DNA of 64,000 nt. It comes from Bacteroidota bacterium. Its GTDB lineage: Bacteria; Bacteroidota; Bacteroidia; Cytophagales; Cytophagaceae. The position numbers and the translations under genes were made by a program. The notes under the pieces were generated by a model. The model saw only the letters and a list, made by a program, of their open reading frames with translations. It was not told the origin of the DNA and did not search any database. Location of the stretch: positions 1 to 64,000 of the forward strand of contig JAEWAY010000036.1 in assembly GCA_023391415.1 (NCBI GenBank), in the 5' to 3' direction. Positions 48,851-58,234 of this stretch are shown piece after piece; the stretch's first letter is position 1, and every line of letters starts with the position of its first letter.

Positions 48851-50197
48851 CTAATGAATGATGATTTTTTGGGTAGACGCGCTCCCGGCTTTTTCAACCG
48901 TCACGATGTAGATTCCGCTTTCCAGAGAAGAAGTTTCAAGCCTGACAGGATTTGAGGAAGATTTATAATCAACGACCTGAAGCTTTTCTCCCAATAAAGA
49001 GGACAAGGTAATGGTAGCGGACTCCGACGATTCATTTTCAAAATCAAGATAGACATAACCACTAGTAGCGGGATTGGGAAACAAGCGGAAACGATAACCA
49101 GCCAAAGGAGCGGTCGTTATCGATGTCGGAGCTCCCAGAAGTTTTTCCGTCGCGAAGGAAATAGCGCCCGTAGACGAGCCTGCGAATTCTGTAAAACGCA
49201 GCTTCCAAACTTCATATTGAGGCTTATTGTCCGGACCATTCACCTGGTTTCCATTCTGGTCCAAGACAGGCACCTGGATAAAATAGACGTTTTTCTCAAG
49301 GACATATTTAAACGTACTATAGTCCAAGGTTTTCCAGTTATAACCTATCTTATTGACAGAATCTGTAAAAACCAGGTTCTCGTAATCCTTGAATGTCTCC
49401 GGATCTTCTACATCCGTAGCGACGGCCGCTTTCATCCCCTTGTTCAACAAAACACCAGTTACCTTGTATGGAATTATTCCATTGGCGGAAGGATAATCAT
49501 CAATGTATCGCGTAAACAGCAAATGCCAGTCCTTCGACGCGGGTTCCAGGTCTAACTGTTCGTCGGTTTCGATGGAATAATAAGCGAAATTCTTTTCAGT
49601 GAATCCGGAAAAACCGATTACCACTTGTTTTTCATTTCCCCCATCCAGGTCCGCGTGCTTTAATGTAAACTCGAGATCGTGGGGATTATAATCCAGGATC
49701 GCCAGTTTCTTAAATTTATTATCGGATAATTTGATTATATAAAGAGAATCTCCAATGACATGGTGGTTGATACTGGAATTACTACCCATGTAATACATAC
49801 CCCATGAATAATCGGAATCATTTCCAGGGTCGTCGCTCACGTTAAACGCGCCAGCGCTCCATGTATAAGGAAGATTATTCAGCTTAGGCCAGTTATCGAA
49901 TTCATTTTCAGCAACCGAAACCCCATCCCAGCCATCCAGGTTACTATGTGGGTAAAGCGCCAGTTCGATACCCTTACCACCATTAATATAAATGCTACCC
50001 AGATCCCTACCGCCCTTAGGACGACCAAATGCCAGATCCCAGCTCTTCAAAGCGGCTTCTTCACCCACTTCGCTTTCCAGATTATACCAAACCTGATTGA
50101 TATATCCGGATCCTAAACTAAGATTATTCTCTACTTCCTGAGCGGATGATTGCCATCCCCAGCCCAGTAATCCAATAATAAGTAAAAGCTTTTTCAT
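48851..50197 (-). CDS. T9SS-exported HmuY-like protein
   Basis: A 448-residue protein: signal peptide (residues 1-19, SSAQ), then HmuY-like blocks (LKSWDLAFGRPKGG, KDWHLLFTRYIDDY, GIIPYKVTGVLLN, IGYNWKTLDYSTF, YEVWKLRFTEF), and a C-terminal T9SS type A sorting domain (FRLFPNPATSGYVYLDF, ending TQKIIIH). The equivalent blocks of the lipoprotein at 44464 align in the same order, so the two are paralogues. This one should be carried to the surface or released, a likely secreted haem-capture protein. It is the first gene of the presumed operon. Confidence 0.82.
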   Translation of the reverse strand: MKKLLLIIGLLGWGWQSSAQEVENNLSLGSGYINQVWYNLESEVGEEAALKSWDLAFGRPKGGRDLGSIYINGGKGIELALYPHSNLDGWDGVSVAENEFDNWPKLNNLPYTWSAGAFNVSDDPGNDSDYSWGMYYMGSNSSINHHVIGDSLYIIKLSDNKFKKLAILDYNPHDLEFTLKHADLDGGNEKQVVIGFSGFTEKNFAYYSIETDEQLDLEPASKDWHLLFTRYIDDYPSANGIIPYKVTGVLLNKGMKAAVATDVEDPETFKDYENLVFTDSVNKIGYNWKTLDYSTFKYVLEKNVYFIQVPVLDQNGNQVNGPDNKPQYEVWKLRFTEFAGSSTGAISFATEKLLGAPTSITTAPLAGYRFRLFPNPATSGYVYLDFENESSESATITLSSLLGEKLQVVDYKSSSNPVRLETSSLESGIYIVTVEKAGSASTQKIIIH

Positions 50198-50205
50198 TTT
50201 TATTC

Positions 50206-50222
50206 TTTAGAATTATTCTAAA
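50206..50222 (-). promoter_or_regulatory. Fur-box-like palindrome at the head of the haem operon
   Basis: TTTAGAAT, one base, then ATTCTAAA: a perfect 8-1-8 palindrome ending nine bases before the ATG of the T9SS HmuY gene. Its form resembles Fur-type operators, which fits iron- or haem-responsive repression. The assignment rests on form and context only. Confidence 0.65.
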
Positions 50223-50556
50223 TATATTTTATGTACAAATCTATTTTTTTTACTTCATAAGGCAAGATATTTTTGATAAAAAATATTAAAAAATAAATAA
50301 AATATTAACAATCAGTAGATATAGCTTTATACTATTTATTCAGAATAAAAACAAATAGTAATAAAAAATAACAATAGAGCTTGGAAATAAAGAAACAAGA
50401 AATAGAAAATGGATTTTTAAGAGAAGAATCACCGGTATACAACAAAAAACAAGTATAAAATACGCGACATATATTTTATTACTAATAGAATGTGTTCTGA
50501 ACCGAGCTTTAACAAAGCGGATCGCGTCCGGGTTCTTTAGACAAAGAGGAAACAGT
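50223..50556. other. Very AT-rich intergenic region
   Basis: No gene is seen. A second palindrome, TTTATTC-A-GAATAAA (50335-50349), may be another binding site. The region separates the divergent haem operon and the hydrolase gene at 50557. Confidence 0.5.
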
Positions 50557-51513
50557 ATGTTAACAAAGAAAATCAGTGAAAAGGAGCAATCCGCCTATAT
50601 CCTGGCGGACGATGTGCGAGGGAGAAAAATTCTGTTTGTTAACCATTATATGATTGGTCATCCTGGTCCCGACAACTCATGGGTACTGATAGACGCGGGT
50701 CTTCCGGGCTCGGCCAAGCGTGTGCAAAACGAGGCGGAAGAGCTATTCGGGGTAAATAATCCCCCGCGGGCGATTTTGCTGACTCATGGGCATTTTGACC
50801 ATACGGGAGCGCTTCCAGAGCTTTTGAAAGCCTGGCCGGAAGTAGACGTATACGCTCACCCTCTGGAGCTACCCTATATTACCGGAAGAGCCACTTATCC
50901 GGATGTCGCCTTCGACGAACGGGGAAGAAGCTTTTCCTTTATGACCTGGATAATTCCTGTACGCCCTATTGATCTGGGAGGCAGAGTTTACGCGCTTCCG
51001 GTAGACGGTACTATCCCTTTTCTACCGGAATGGAAATATATTCACACTCCCGGACATTCTCCGGGACATATCTCCCTGTTTCGGGAAAAAGACCGGGTAT
51101 TGATCGCGGGCGACGCCTTTACGACCACCAACCAGGATACACTCACTTCTCTATTTATCAAGAAGAAAGAAATACATGGACCTCCTTCCTTCCTGACAAT
51201 CAACTGGCGTGAGGCGTATACTTCCATAAAAAAACTCGCTGGCTTAAATCCGGAAGTCGCGGGAACGGGACATGGCATACCTATACGAGGCGAAGAGTTG
51301 CAGTCTCAGCTAGACAAGCTCATCAAGATCTTTTATGAAAAAGAAATTCCGTACAAAGTTCGCTTCCCTCATTCCGACTCGGATTCCAGACAATCCGGCA
51401 AGGGCGGCAACCTTATTTGGGGAATAACGTGCCTTTTTACTTTTTCGGCCTTACTCTGGCTGATTATTCAGGGGAATACCAAAAAACGCGGAAAACAGTC
51501 CTGGTTTGCCTGA
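50557..51513 (+). CDS. Metallo-beta-lactamase-fold hydrolase with C-terminal anchor
   Basis: A 318-residue protein. The zinc site HGHFDH is in LTHGHFDHTGALPEL, with further ligands at HTPGHSPGHISLF and AGDAFTTT, typical of the MBL hydrolase group. After about residue 270 a basic linker leads to a transmembrane helix (about 289-308, LIWGITCLFTFSALLWLII), which would anchor it to the cytoplasmic membrane. The substrate is unknown; lactones, thioesters or phosphoesters are possible. Confidence 0.85.
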   Translation: MLTKKISEKEQSAYILADDVRGRKILFVNHYMIGHPGPDNSWVLIDAGLPGSAKRVQNEAEELFGVNNPPRAILLTHGHFDHTGALPELLKAWPEVDVYAHPLELPYITGRATYPDVAFDERGRSFSFMTWIIPVRPIDLGGRVYALPVDGTIPFLPEWKYIHTPGHSPGHISLFREKDRVLIAGDAFTTTNQDTLTSLFIKKKEIHGPPSFLTINWREAYTSIKKLAGLNPEVAGTGHGIPIRGEELQSQLDKLIKIFYEKEIPYKVRFPHSDSDSRQSGKGGNLIWGITCLFTFSALLWLIIQGNTKKRGKQSWFA

Positions 51514-51527
51514 ACCAGGCTGTTTTT
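51494..51527 (+). terminator. Terminator of the MBL gene
   Basis: AACAG plus CCTGGTT pair with AACCAGG plus CTGTT around a bulged T, followed by TTTTA. The stop codon lies in the loop, and the stem reaches the convergent ftsH stop. Confidence 0.85.
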
Positions 51528-53439
51528 ATCCCTTCCTTTCCAAAGGCAATTTATCCCTTATATCCCTGATAGCCTCCTCCAGATCTTGTTTATAGATCAC
51601 TTCCTTATCCAGAAGCAGTTCACCGATCTTTTCCAACTGTTTCTTATATGTCTGAAAAAGGTCGCTTATCTCGCGATAACAGGAGTCAATAAGTCTGCGA
51701 ACTTCTTCATCAATCAGACGGGCGGTTTCCTCGCTGTATGGCTTCTGAAAACTATTTTCCTGCCTTCCACTGGAATCATAGTAGCTGACATTGCCTATTT
51801 TTTCGCCAAGTCCATAGTAAGCCACGATCGTATACGCGTGCTTGCTTACTTTTTCCAGATCATCCAGCGCTCCGGAAGTCGCTTCTCCAAATATCGTCTC
51901 TTCGGCGGCTCTTCCAGCCAGTAAAATACTGATATCGTTTTTTAATTGCCTGAGGCTTACCAATTGCATTTCTTCCGGTTTGTGCCAGGTAGATCCCAGC
52001 GATTTTCCTCTGGGAATAATACTGACTTTGACAACATCTGAAAGCCCTTTCAGAAGACAGGTAGCCAGCGCGTGTCCGGCTTCATGGAAGGCGACGATTC
52101 TTCTCTCCTGATGAGTTATAACCTTGTTTTTCTTCTCGATACCTCCGATTATCCGATCCAGCGCCTGTGAAAATTCTTCCATGCCCACCACTTTTCGTTT
52201 TTTACGAGCCGCTATCAGCGCGGCTTCGTTACAAGCGTTGGCGATATCGGCTCCCGAAAAGCCGGGAGTCTGGGCGGCCAGCATTTCCAAATCCACATTA
52301 TCTTCCAGTTTAAGTTTGTTCATATGTACTTTGAAAATAGCTTTTCGCTCTTCCAGATCGGGAAGCTCCAGATATATATGGCGGTCAAAGCGGCCAGGTC
52401 TGAGCAGAGCCTGATCCAGCACATCACCCCGATTGGTCGCGGCGAGCACAATGACTCCCGAATTGGGACTAAACCCATCCATTTCCGTCAACATCTGATT
52501 GAGGGTACTCTCTCTTTCATCGTTACCGCCAAAAGCGGACGCTGATCTTCCTCTGGACCTGCCGATCGCGTCCAACTCATCGATAAATACGATACAAGGC
52601 GCCTTGTCCTTCGCTTTTTTGAATAAATCGCGCACCCGGGAAGCTCCCACACCGACAAACATCTCGACAAACTCTGATCCGGAAAGAGAGAAAAAAGGCA
52701 CATTGGCCTCCCCGGCGATCGCCTTGGCAAGCAAAGTCTTGCCAGTACCAGGAGGGCCGATCAATAAAATCCCTTTGGGTATCTTCGCGCCAAGAGACGT
52801 ATATCTTTCCGGTTTTTTGAGGAAATCGACCGTTTCGTGCATTTCTTCCTTCGCCTCATGCAAGCCAGCGACATCGTCAAAAGTAACATGAACTTTGCCT
52901 TGCCCCTCAAATAACTGAGCTCCGGACTGCCCAAAGGAAAAAATACCGCCACTGCCGCTTTTTCCTTTCATCCTGCTTCTGGCCCACCGCCAGAGTACAA
53001 GCAAAATAAAAAATGGCAATATCCAGATCAGCATGGTGGTAAACCAGTTTCCCCTCGCTTCGTAAACCACAGTCGTTTTCTCCTCCGGTTTCGCGCGGGC
53101 TTCTATGGCGTTCAGCTTATTCTCAAACACCTCCGGACTTCCAATATTAAAAATATACTCCGGCTCCTTCGAAGCGAAAATTCCTCCTTTTTTTTCGGAA
53201 GAATCTTTTTTCAGGTATACTTCCGCTTCTTCCTGATTAATTACCACCACTTTATCCACCTTCTTCTCCTCCACAAGACTGGCGAAACGCTTCCAGTCAA
53301 TGGATTCGGTTTCATTGGACGAGTTAAAAAAGAAGAATAAGGAAAAAAGAAAAAAGCCGATAAGAAGATAATTCAAAACAACCGGAGAAAAGGAAGACTT
53401 TTCTTCATCTCTATTTTCTGAAGACCGTTTATCACTCAT
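51526..53439 (-). CDS. ftsH: ATP-dependent zinc metalloprotease FtsH
   Basis: A 637-residue membrane-bound AAA+ protease: two N-terminal transmembrane helices (about 22-42 and 133-152), Walker A GPPGTGKT, Walker B FIDELDAIG, the second region of homology, and the zinc motif HEAGH in the M41 domain. It degrades damaged membrane proteins and regulatory substrates. It is intact. The glutamate-, lysine- and serine-rich N-terminus is typical of the family in this phylum. Confidence 0.97.
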   Translation of the reverse strand: MSDKRSSENRDEEKSSFSPVVLNYLLIGFFLFSLFFFFNSSNETESIDWKRFASLVEEKKVDKVVVINQEEAEVYLKKDSSEKKGGIFASKEPEYIFNIGSPEVFENKLNAIEARAKPEEKTTVVYEARGNWFTTMLIWILPFFILLVLWRWARSRMKGKSGSGGIFSFGQSGAQLFEGQGKVHVTFDDVAGLHEAKEEMHETVDFLKKPERYTSLGAKIPKGILLIGPPGTGKTLLAKAIAGEANVPFFSLSGSEFVEMFVGVGASRVRDLFKKAKDKAPCIVFIDELDAIGRSRGRSASAFGGNDERESTLNQMLTEMDGFSPNSGVIVLAATNRGDVLDQALLRPGRFDRHIYLELPDLEERKAIFKVHMNKLKLEDNVDLEMLAAQTPGFSGADIANACNEAALIAARKKRKVVGMEEFSQALDRIIGGIEKKNKVITHQERRIVAFHEAGHALATCLLKGLSDVVKVSIIPRGKSLGSTWHKPEEMQLVSLRQLKNDISILLAGRAAEETIFGEATSGALDDLEKVSKHAYTIVAYYGLGEKIGNVSYYDSSGRQENSFQKPYSEETARLIDEEVRRLIDSCYREISDLFQTYKKQLEKIGELLLDKEVIYKQDLEEAIRDIRDKLPLERKG

Positions 53440-53546
53440 GTGGTCTGGTTTTATCCTGTTTGGAGACTAACCAGCCATATTGTAAAATGTTTTTCCTAAC
53501 ATGTAAATCAAAAAATGAGTTACTTTACATATTATTCAAACAAGAT

Positions 53547-53993
53547 ATGAAGCAATTCATTGGAGCTTTTATTTTCGCCTTTATCGCCTCGGTGGGCAAC
53601 GCGCTTTTTGTATACGGAAGCAAAAAATCCGCGGATTCTTCCAACCCTTTTCTATTCACTATTTTCGCTCTGAGCGGCTGCGTCTTTCTGATGCTTCCGA
53701 GTTTTTTCTTTTTTCCCGCGCCCGAAGAAAACTACAAAAACTGGCTGCTACAGAACAAACAACCTATCCTACTCACCTCTTTCGGCCTGCTGGTGCTCTA
53801 CCTCGGCTTCTACCTGCTGTATTCGAAATACGGAGCATCCTATTATACGCTATACGCGGTATTATCCATTATCACTACTTCCATCATTGTCGCTGTTGTG
53901 TTTTTTGGGGAAAAATTTAATTTTTACTTCATCCTGTCGATTTTCTTCGCCTCGCTGACCATATTATTCTTTTATCTGGGTCAACAGGATTAA
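53547..53993 (+). CDS. Half-size DMT-like membrane protein
   Basis: About 148 residues from ATG 53547 (an upstream TTG frame start at 53460 is unlikely). It has five hydrophobic helices and a GxxxxxYSKYGASYYTLY motif, resembling a single EamA/EmrE-like repeat. It could dimerise as a small transporter. It is separated by five bases from the pseudouridine synthase gene and is probably co-transcribed. Confidence 0.7.
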   Translation: MKQFIGAFIFAFIASVGNALFVYGSKKSADSSNPFLFTIFALSGCVFLMLPSFFFFPAPEENYKNWLLQNKQPILLTSFGLLVLYLGFYLLYSKYGASYYTLYAVLSIITTSIIVAVVFFGEKFNFYFILSIFFASLTILFFYLGQQD

Positions 53994-53997
53994 CAAC

Positions 53998-54702
53998 GTG
54001 CGCCCGCTCAATTCTTCCGTCAGATACTTTCTGGTACAGAGACTCCGGATATCGAACAAAAAGGCCACTGAACTCATCTGCTCAGGTCAGGTACTGGTCA
54101 ACGACCAACCCGCGTCCGTACATCAAAAAATACAGCCGGAAGACAGCATTATTGTGGGAAATGAGGAAATCCGCGCCGGAAAGAGATTCACTTACTGGAA
54201 GTATTATAAACCGAGAGGCGTAGAAACTACGCTCAACCGGGAAATACCCGACAATCTACATACTGTACTGTATCTTCCACCCGGACTGTTTCCGATAGGC
54301 CGCCTCGATAAAGAGTCGGAAGGATTGCTATTGTTTAGCGACAATGGCAGGATCTTCAACAAAACTCTGATGACGGAGCGACATGAAAAGGAGTATCTTG
54401 TGGAAGTAGATCGTAACCTAGAGCATGAGCATATCAGGCGGCTTTCTTCCGGAATAGAGATAATGGGTTATACAACCCGCCCTTGCGCGGTTGAAAAAAT
54501 CGGTGACAAATCATTCAGGATTATACTGACGGAAGGAAAAAATCGCCAGATACGCCGCATGTGCTATAAGCTAAATCTGGAAGTGACGCGGCTAACCCGC
54601 GTCCGGATCATGCACATTGGCCTCGACGGGCTTTTTCCAGGCTTGCAGACCTCTCTCTCAGAGCATGAGCAAGCCCGGCTTTTGCAAACGCTGAAACTTT
54701 AA
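53998..54702 (+). CDS. 23S rRNA pseudouridine synthase (RluF/RluB type)
   Basis: A 234-residue enzyme with an N-terminal S4 RNA-binding domain (about 5-60, RYFLVQRLRISNKKATELI) and a RsuA-type catalytic domain whose catalytic Asp is in GRLDKESEGLLLFSDNG. EGKNRQIRRM is also diagnostic. It isomerises a uridine in 23S rRNA; RluF is the nearest match. The start is GTG at 53998. It converges on and overlaps the thioesterase gene by four bases. Confidence 0.88.
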   Translation: MRPLNSSVRYFLVQRLRISNKKATELICSGQVLVNDQPASVHQKIQPEDSIIVGNEEIRAGKRFTYWKYYKPRGVETTLNREIPDNLHTVLYLPPGLFPIGRLDKESEGLLLFSDNGRIFNKTLMTERHEKEYLVEVDRNLEHEHIRRLSSGIEIMGYTTRPCAVEKIGDKSFRIILTEGKNRQIRRMCYKLNLEVTRLTRVRIMHIGLDGLFPGLQTSLSEHEQARLLQTLKL

Positions 54703-55139
54703 GACCGCTCCGGCCAAAGCTCAAAATTAGGAATCTTAGGCATACGCTCCACCATATCCAACACAGTCTCAGGCGGGCTGGTCAACTTGCGGGTCTGAAG
54801 GTCCATCCAGGCGCCGTCGACTTCGATAGAAGCCGCCTTATCGCCGTTTTTCTTGAAAAAATTGTGGAAAATCCGCCATCTTGAGCCATCCGGCCGAGCC
54901 GCGGCAAGAAATATGTCGATCGTAATAATTTCGTTCATGCCTACTTCCCTTAAAAAAATAGTCTCCTCCCTGAAAAGTATGGGGCCTATCTGTAAACGCC
55001 CAAATTCCTCCACTGAAAAGCCATGATCATTGAAGTAGTTTAACCGAACCTGAGCCGCGTAGTCATTGTAAGCTGAATGCTTTAAGTGCCTGTTGGCGTC
55101 TATATTAGCCCATATTACCTGAAACGACTGACTATACAT
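54699..55139 (-). CDS. Hotdog-fold acyl-CoA thioesterase
   Basis: A 146-residue single hotdog domain (VIWANIDANRHLKHSAYNDY, with the DANRH motif in the usual N/D-xx-xH position). It matches YbgC/FcbC-type acyl-CoA thioesterases. The acyl substrate is unknown. Confidence 0.85.
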   Translation of the reverse strand: MYSQSFQVIWANIDANRHLKHSAYNDYAAQVRLNYFNDHGFSVEEFGRLQIGPILFREETIFLREVGMNEIITIDIFLAAARPDGSRWRIFHNFFKKNGDKAASIEVDGAWMDLQTRKLTSPPETVLDMVERMPKIPNFELWPERS

Positions 55140-55325
55140 ATATTCTGATTTTAAACCATCGGTGGAACTCCGGATACCGCTCTAAACCGGAAAGAACTCC
55201 CGATTGTCCCGGACTACGCGTACCCGCGCTTTGTAAACAACAATTCTATATAATTGTTTTCGGAGGAACCTCCGTCAATACACCTCATGGTCAGGAATAT
55301 GGTGAAAGCGCCAAAATGATCTTTT

Positions 55326-55359
55326 ATTAAAAAAGAACGAGTTTCCCATACCAACTCGT
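55326..55359 (-). terminator. Terminator of the his operon
   Basis: The minus strand has ACGAGTT pairing with AACTCGT (55353-55359 and 55337-55343), then a T-run at 55335-55326. Confidence 0.82.
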
Positions 55360-55387
55360 CGCTTTGGATTCATTCGATCGGGCAAAA

Positions 55388-55981
55388 CTACTTATTCCTA
55401 CCCTGCAATACCTCAAGCACCTCGTCCAGATCTACTCCCTTGGCTTCCAGCAATACAAGATAATGGAACAACAGATCGGCCGCTTCATTTTTGAAAAGCT
55501 CCATATTTTCATCCTTCGCCTCAATAACCAGCTCTACCGCTTCTTCACCCACCTTTTGCGCCACTTTGTTGATTCCCTTGGCAAACAGGCTACTTGTATA
55601 TGAACCAGCTCCCGGATTTATTCTTCGTTCTCTGATAAGATTCTTCAGATAGTCAAGAAAAAACACTTTACTCCGGTTGTCTTCATCCCAGCAAGTATCC
55701 GCCCCGGTATGACAAGTCGGTCCAACCGGCTGAGCCTTGATCAGCAGCGCGTCCTGATCGCAATCGACCTTTATTTCCTTAAGCATCAAAAAATTACCGG
55801 AAGTTTCCCCCTTTGTCCATAAACGTTTCTTTGACCGGCTATAAAATGTCAATTTTCCTTCCTCCAGCGTTTTCCGGTACGCCTTCTCGTCCATGTAGCC
55901 GAGCATCAAAACCTTATTGGTCACCCAATCCTGGACTATCGCGGGTACCAGCCCTCCATCCTTATCAAAATCTATATTCAT
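55388..55981 (-). CDS. hisIE: Bifunctional HisIE
   Basis: A 197-residue fusion: phosphoribosyl-AMP cyclohydrolase (about 1-110, with CDQDALLIKAQPVGPTCHTG and DTCWDED cysteines/aspartates) and phosphoribosyl-ATP pyrophosphatase (about 115-197, with KVGEEAVELVIEA). It catalyses steps 2 and 3 of histidine synthesis. It is the last gene of the his operon and overlaps hisF by four bases. Confidence 0.96.
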   Translation of the reverse strand: MNIDFDKDGGLVPAIVQDWVTNKVLMLGYMDEKAYRKTLEEGKLTFYSRSKKRLWTKGETSGNFLMLKEIKVDCDQDALLIKAQPVGPTCHTGADTCWDEDNRSKVFFLDYLKNLIRERRINPGAGSYTSSLFAKGINKVAQKVGEEAVELVIEAKDENMELFKNEAADLLFHYLVLLEAKGVDLDEVLEVLQGRNK

Positions 55982-56733
55982 ATTCTTACAGGAATATTAT
56001 GTTCTCTCAAATAATACTTTAATTCCGGAATTTCAATCTCCTTAAAGTGAAAAATACTCGCGGCGAGCGCCGCGTCCGCCTTACCGCGACCAAAGACTTC
56101 CACAAAATGTTCCATATCGCCCGCGCCTCCGGAAGCGATCACCGGAATAGACAAACTTTCCGATATCAGCGCCGTCAATTCATACGCGAATCCCGCCTTC
56201 GTTCCATCATGATCCATGCTGGTCAGCAAAATCTCTCCGGCTCCTCTTTCCTGCGCTTCTCTGGCCCAGTCAAGCGTATGAATATCCGTAGCCTGTTTTC
56301 CGCCATGCGTATGCACCCTGCTTTCCTTATCATAAAGTTTAGTGTCGATCGCCACTACCACGCACTGACTCCCAAACTCATTGGCAAGCTGGTCGATCAA
56401 GCCGGGATTCCTGACCGCGGAGGAATTAATGGAAACCTTATCCGCTCCCGCGTTGAGCAAAGCCGCGACATCCTCTACCGATCCAATGCCGCCTCCAACG
56501 GTAAATGGAATATTCAGCGTAGCGGCTACTCTGCTTACAAGTTCCACCAATGTTTTTCTCTTTTCCAGTGTAGCCGTGATATCAAGATAGACAAGCTCAT
56601 CCGCTCCCTGAGCGGCGTATAGGGCGCCTAACTCCACCGGATCTCCCGCGTCTCTGAGACTTTCGAAGTTTACGCCTTTTACCGTCCGTCCATTTTTTAC
56701 ATCCAGACAGGGAATAATTCTTTTGGTTAACAA
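55978..56733 (-). CDS. hisF: Imidazole glycerol phosphate synthase, cyclase subunit
   Basis: A 251-residue TIM barrel. LTKRIIPCLDVKNGRTVKG carries the catalytic Asp11 and VVVAIDTKLYD the second Asp, with two phosphate sites GGGIG and ASGGAG. It works with HisH to form imidazole glycerol phosphate and AICAR. Confidence 0.97.
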   Translation of the reverse strand: MLTKRIIPCLDVKNGRTVKGVNFESLRDAGDPVELGALYAAQGADELVYLDITATLEKRKTLVELVSRVAATLNIPFTVGGGIGSVEDVAALLNAGADKVSINSSAVRNPGLIDQLANEFGSQCVVVAIDTKLYDKESRVHTHGGKQATDIHTLDWAREAQERGAGEILLTSMDHDGTKAGFAYELTALISESLSIPVIASGGAGDMEHFVEVFGRGKADAALAASIFHFKEIEIPELKYYLREHNIPVRI

Positions 56734-56753
56734 ATCGGGTTTTTCTTTATTGT

Positions 56754-57467
56754 TTAAAAACGGCTTAAATCTTCCAGGCTTATCCTCCCTTCATAAAAGG
56801 CTTTGCCGACAATAGCCCCATACATGCCAGCTTCTCTCAGACTCTCAAGATCCCCGAGCGTCGCGACACCACCGCTCGCGATCAGCTTAAGCTCCGGAAA
56901 ACGCTGTAATATCTCTTTATACAGAGTAAACGAAGGTCCCATCAACAGTCCGTCTTTGGCGACATCCGTGCAGATCGAGTATAAAACACCTTTGGCGATA
57001 TAGTTCTCCAACAGTTCCATGACTGACAATCGCGAAGTTTCCTGCCAGCCACTCACAGCCACCTGGCCGTCTTTGGTATCCGCGCCAAGTATAATTTTTT
57101 CCGGGCCATACGCTCTCAACCAACATTCGAAGAGTCCGGGATCCTTAACCGCGACGCTTCCTCCCGTAACCTGAGCGGCGCCACAATCAAACGCCAGTTT
57201 TATATCTTCATCGGACTGAATACCACCTCCAAAGTCAATCGTAAGAGTCGTTTTCGAAGCGATGGTTTCCAACACTTTATGATTTACAATTTTCTTCTTC
57301 CTCGCGCCATCCAAATCTACCAGATGCAAACGCTCCAGACCCGCTCCCTCAAAAGCCTTGGCGACTTCGAGCGGATTTTCATTATATTGTTTTTTCTGAT
57401 TGAAATCTCCCTGAGTAAGCCGGACGCACTTCCCATCAATAAGATCGATTGCCGGAATAATTTTCAT
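56754..57467 (-). CDS. hisA: ProFAR isomerase
   Basis: A 237-residue TIM barrel: MKIIPAIDLIDGKCVRLTQGD has the catalytic Asp, DFGGGIQSDEDI and ASGGV the phosphate sites. It isomerises ProFAR to PRFAR. It lies 20 bp upstream of hisF in the operon. Confidence 0.97.
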   Translation of the reverse strand: MKIIPAIDLIDGKCVRLTQGDFNQKKQYNENPLEVAKAFEGAGLERLHLVDLDGARKKKIVNHKVLETIASKTTLTIDFGGGIQSDEDIKLAFDCGAAQVTGGSVAVKDPGLFECWLRAYGPEKIILGADTKDGQVAVSGWQETSRLSVMELLENYIAKGVLYSICTDVAKDGLLMGPSFTLYKEILQRFPELKLIASGGVATLGDLESLREAGMYGAIVGKAFYEGRISLEDLSRF

Positions 57468-57480
57468 GTTGGATGGTGTA

Positions 57481-58071
57481 TTAATTCGTTAGATCTATAA
57501 AATTCCGGACAATCCGCTCTCCTACATCACCTGATTTTTCCGGATGAAACTGCACGGCGTAGAAATTGTCCTTATGCAAAGCGGAACTATAAGGCAACAT
57601 GTACTCCGTTGTGGCGATCGTATAGGAACTCAGCGCGGCGTAGTAACTATGTACAAAATAAACATAGTCCTTTTCTTTCAACCCTTCAAACAATGGCCCC
57701 TTCAAGTCATATAGCTCATTCCAGCCCATATGAGGCACCTTCTGACCAGCCTCGGGAAAGCGCTTTACGTCAATCGGAAATACGCCGAGGCAATCAATAT
57801 GATTTTCTTCCGAATACCTGCACATCAATTGCAACCCCAGGCAAATACCCAACACCGGCTGACGAAGTGAAGGAATAAGTCGCTCAAGGTTATTTGCTTT
57901 CAGGTATCGGATCGCCGAACTCGCTTCTCCTACTCCCGGAAAAATCACCTTGTCCGCCCCTCTCAACTCTTCTTCGTTGTCCGTGACCGTAGGCTCTATT
58001 CCAAGACGGTTGAGCGCGTATATGACCGACCTCGTATTCCCGGCGTTGTATTTTACGATAGCGACTTTCAA
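57481..58071 (-). CDS. hisH: Imidazole glycerol phosphate synthase, glutaminase subunit
   Basis: A 196-residue class I glutamine amidotransferase. The nucleophile Cys is in VLGICLGLQLM and the His/Glu pair in VQFHPEKSGDVG. It supplies ammonia to HisF. It is the first visible gene of the his operon; earlier his genes (hisG, hisD, hisC, hisB) are not in the window. Confidence 0.97.
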   Translation of the reverse strand: MKVAIVKYNAGNTRSVIYALNRLGIEPTVTDNEEELRGADKVIFPGVGEASSAIRYLKANNLERLIPSLRQPVLGICLGLQLMCRYSEENHIDCLGVFPIDVKRFPEAGQKVPHMGWNELYDLKGPLFEGLKEKDYVYFVHSYYAALSSYTIATTEYMLPYSSALHKDNFYAVQFHPEKSGDVGERIVRNFIDLTN

Positions 58072-58153
58072 GAAAGTATTATTTTAGTCCGCAAGCTGCA
58101 ATATTAGCCATTTTTTATTAATAGTTGGAAGACTGAATCATAATTCCGGGCAA

Positions 58154-58186
58154 AAAATAAGGCGGTATTTATTGTAAAATACCGCC
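58154..58186 (-). terminator. Terminator of slyD
   Basis: GGCGGTATTT (58161-58170) pairs with AAATACCGCC (58177-58186) and a T-run follows on the minus strand. Confidence 0.88.
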
Positions 58187-58234
58187 CTTCACGTATCTGT
58201 TATTTATCCGATTCCGGCACGTCCGCGTCTCCGA

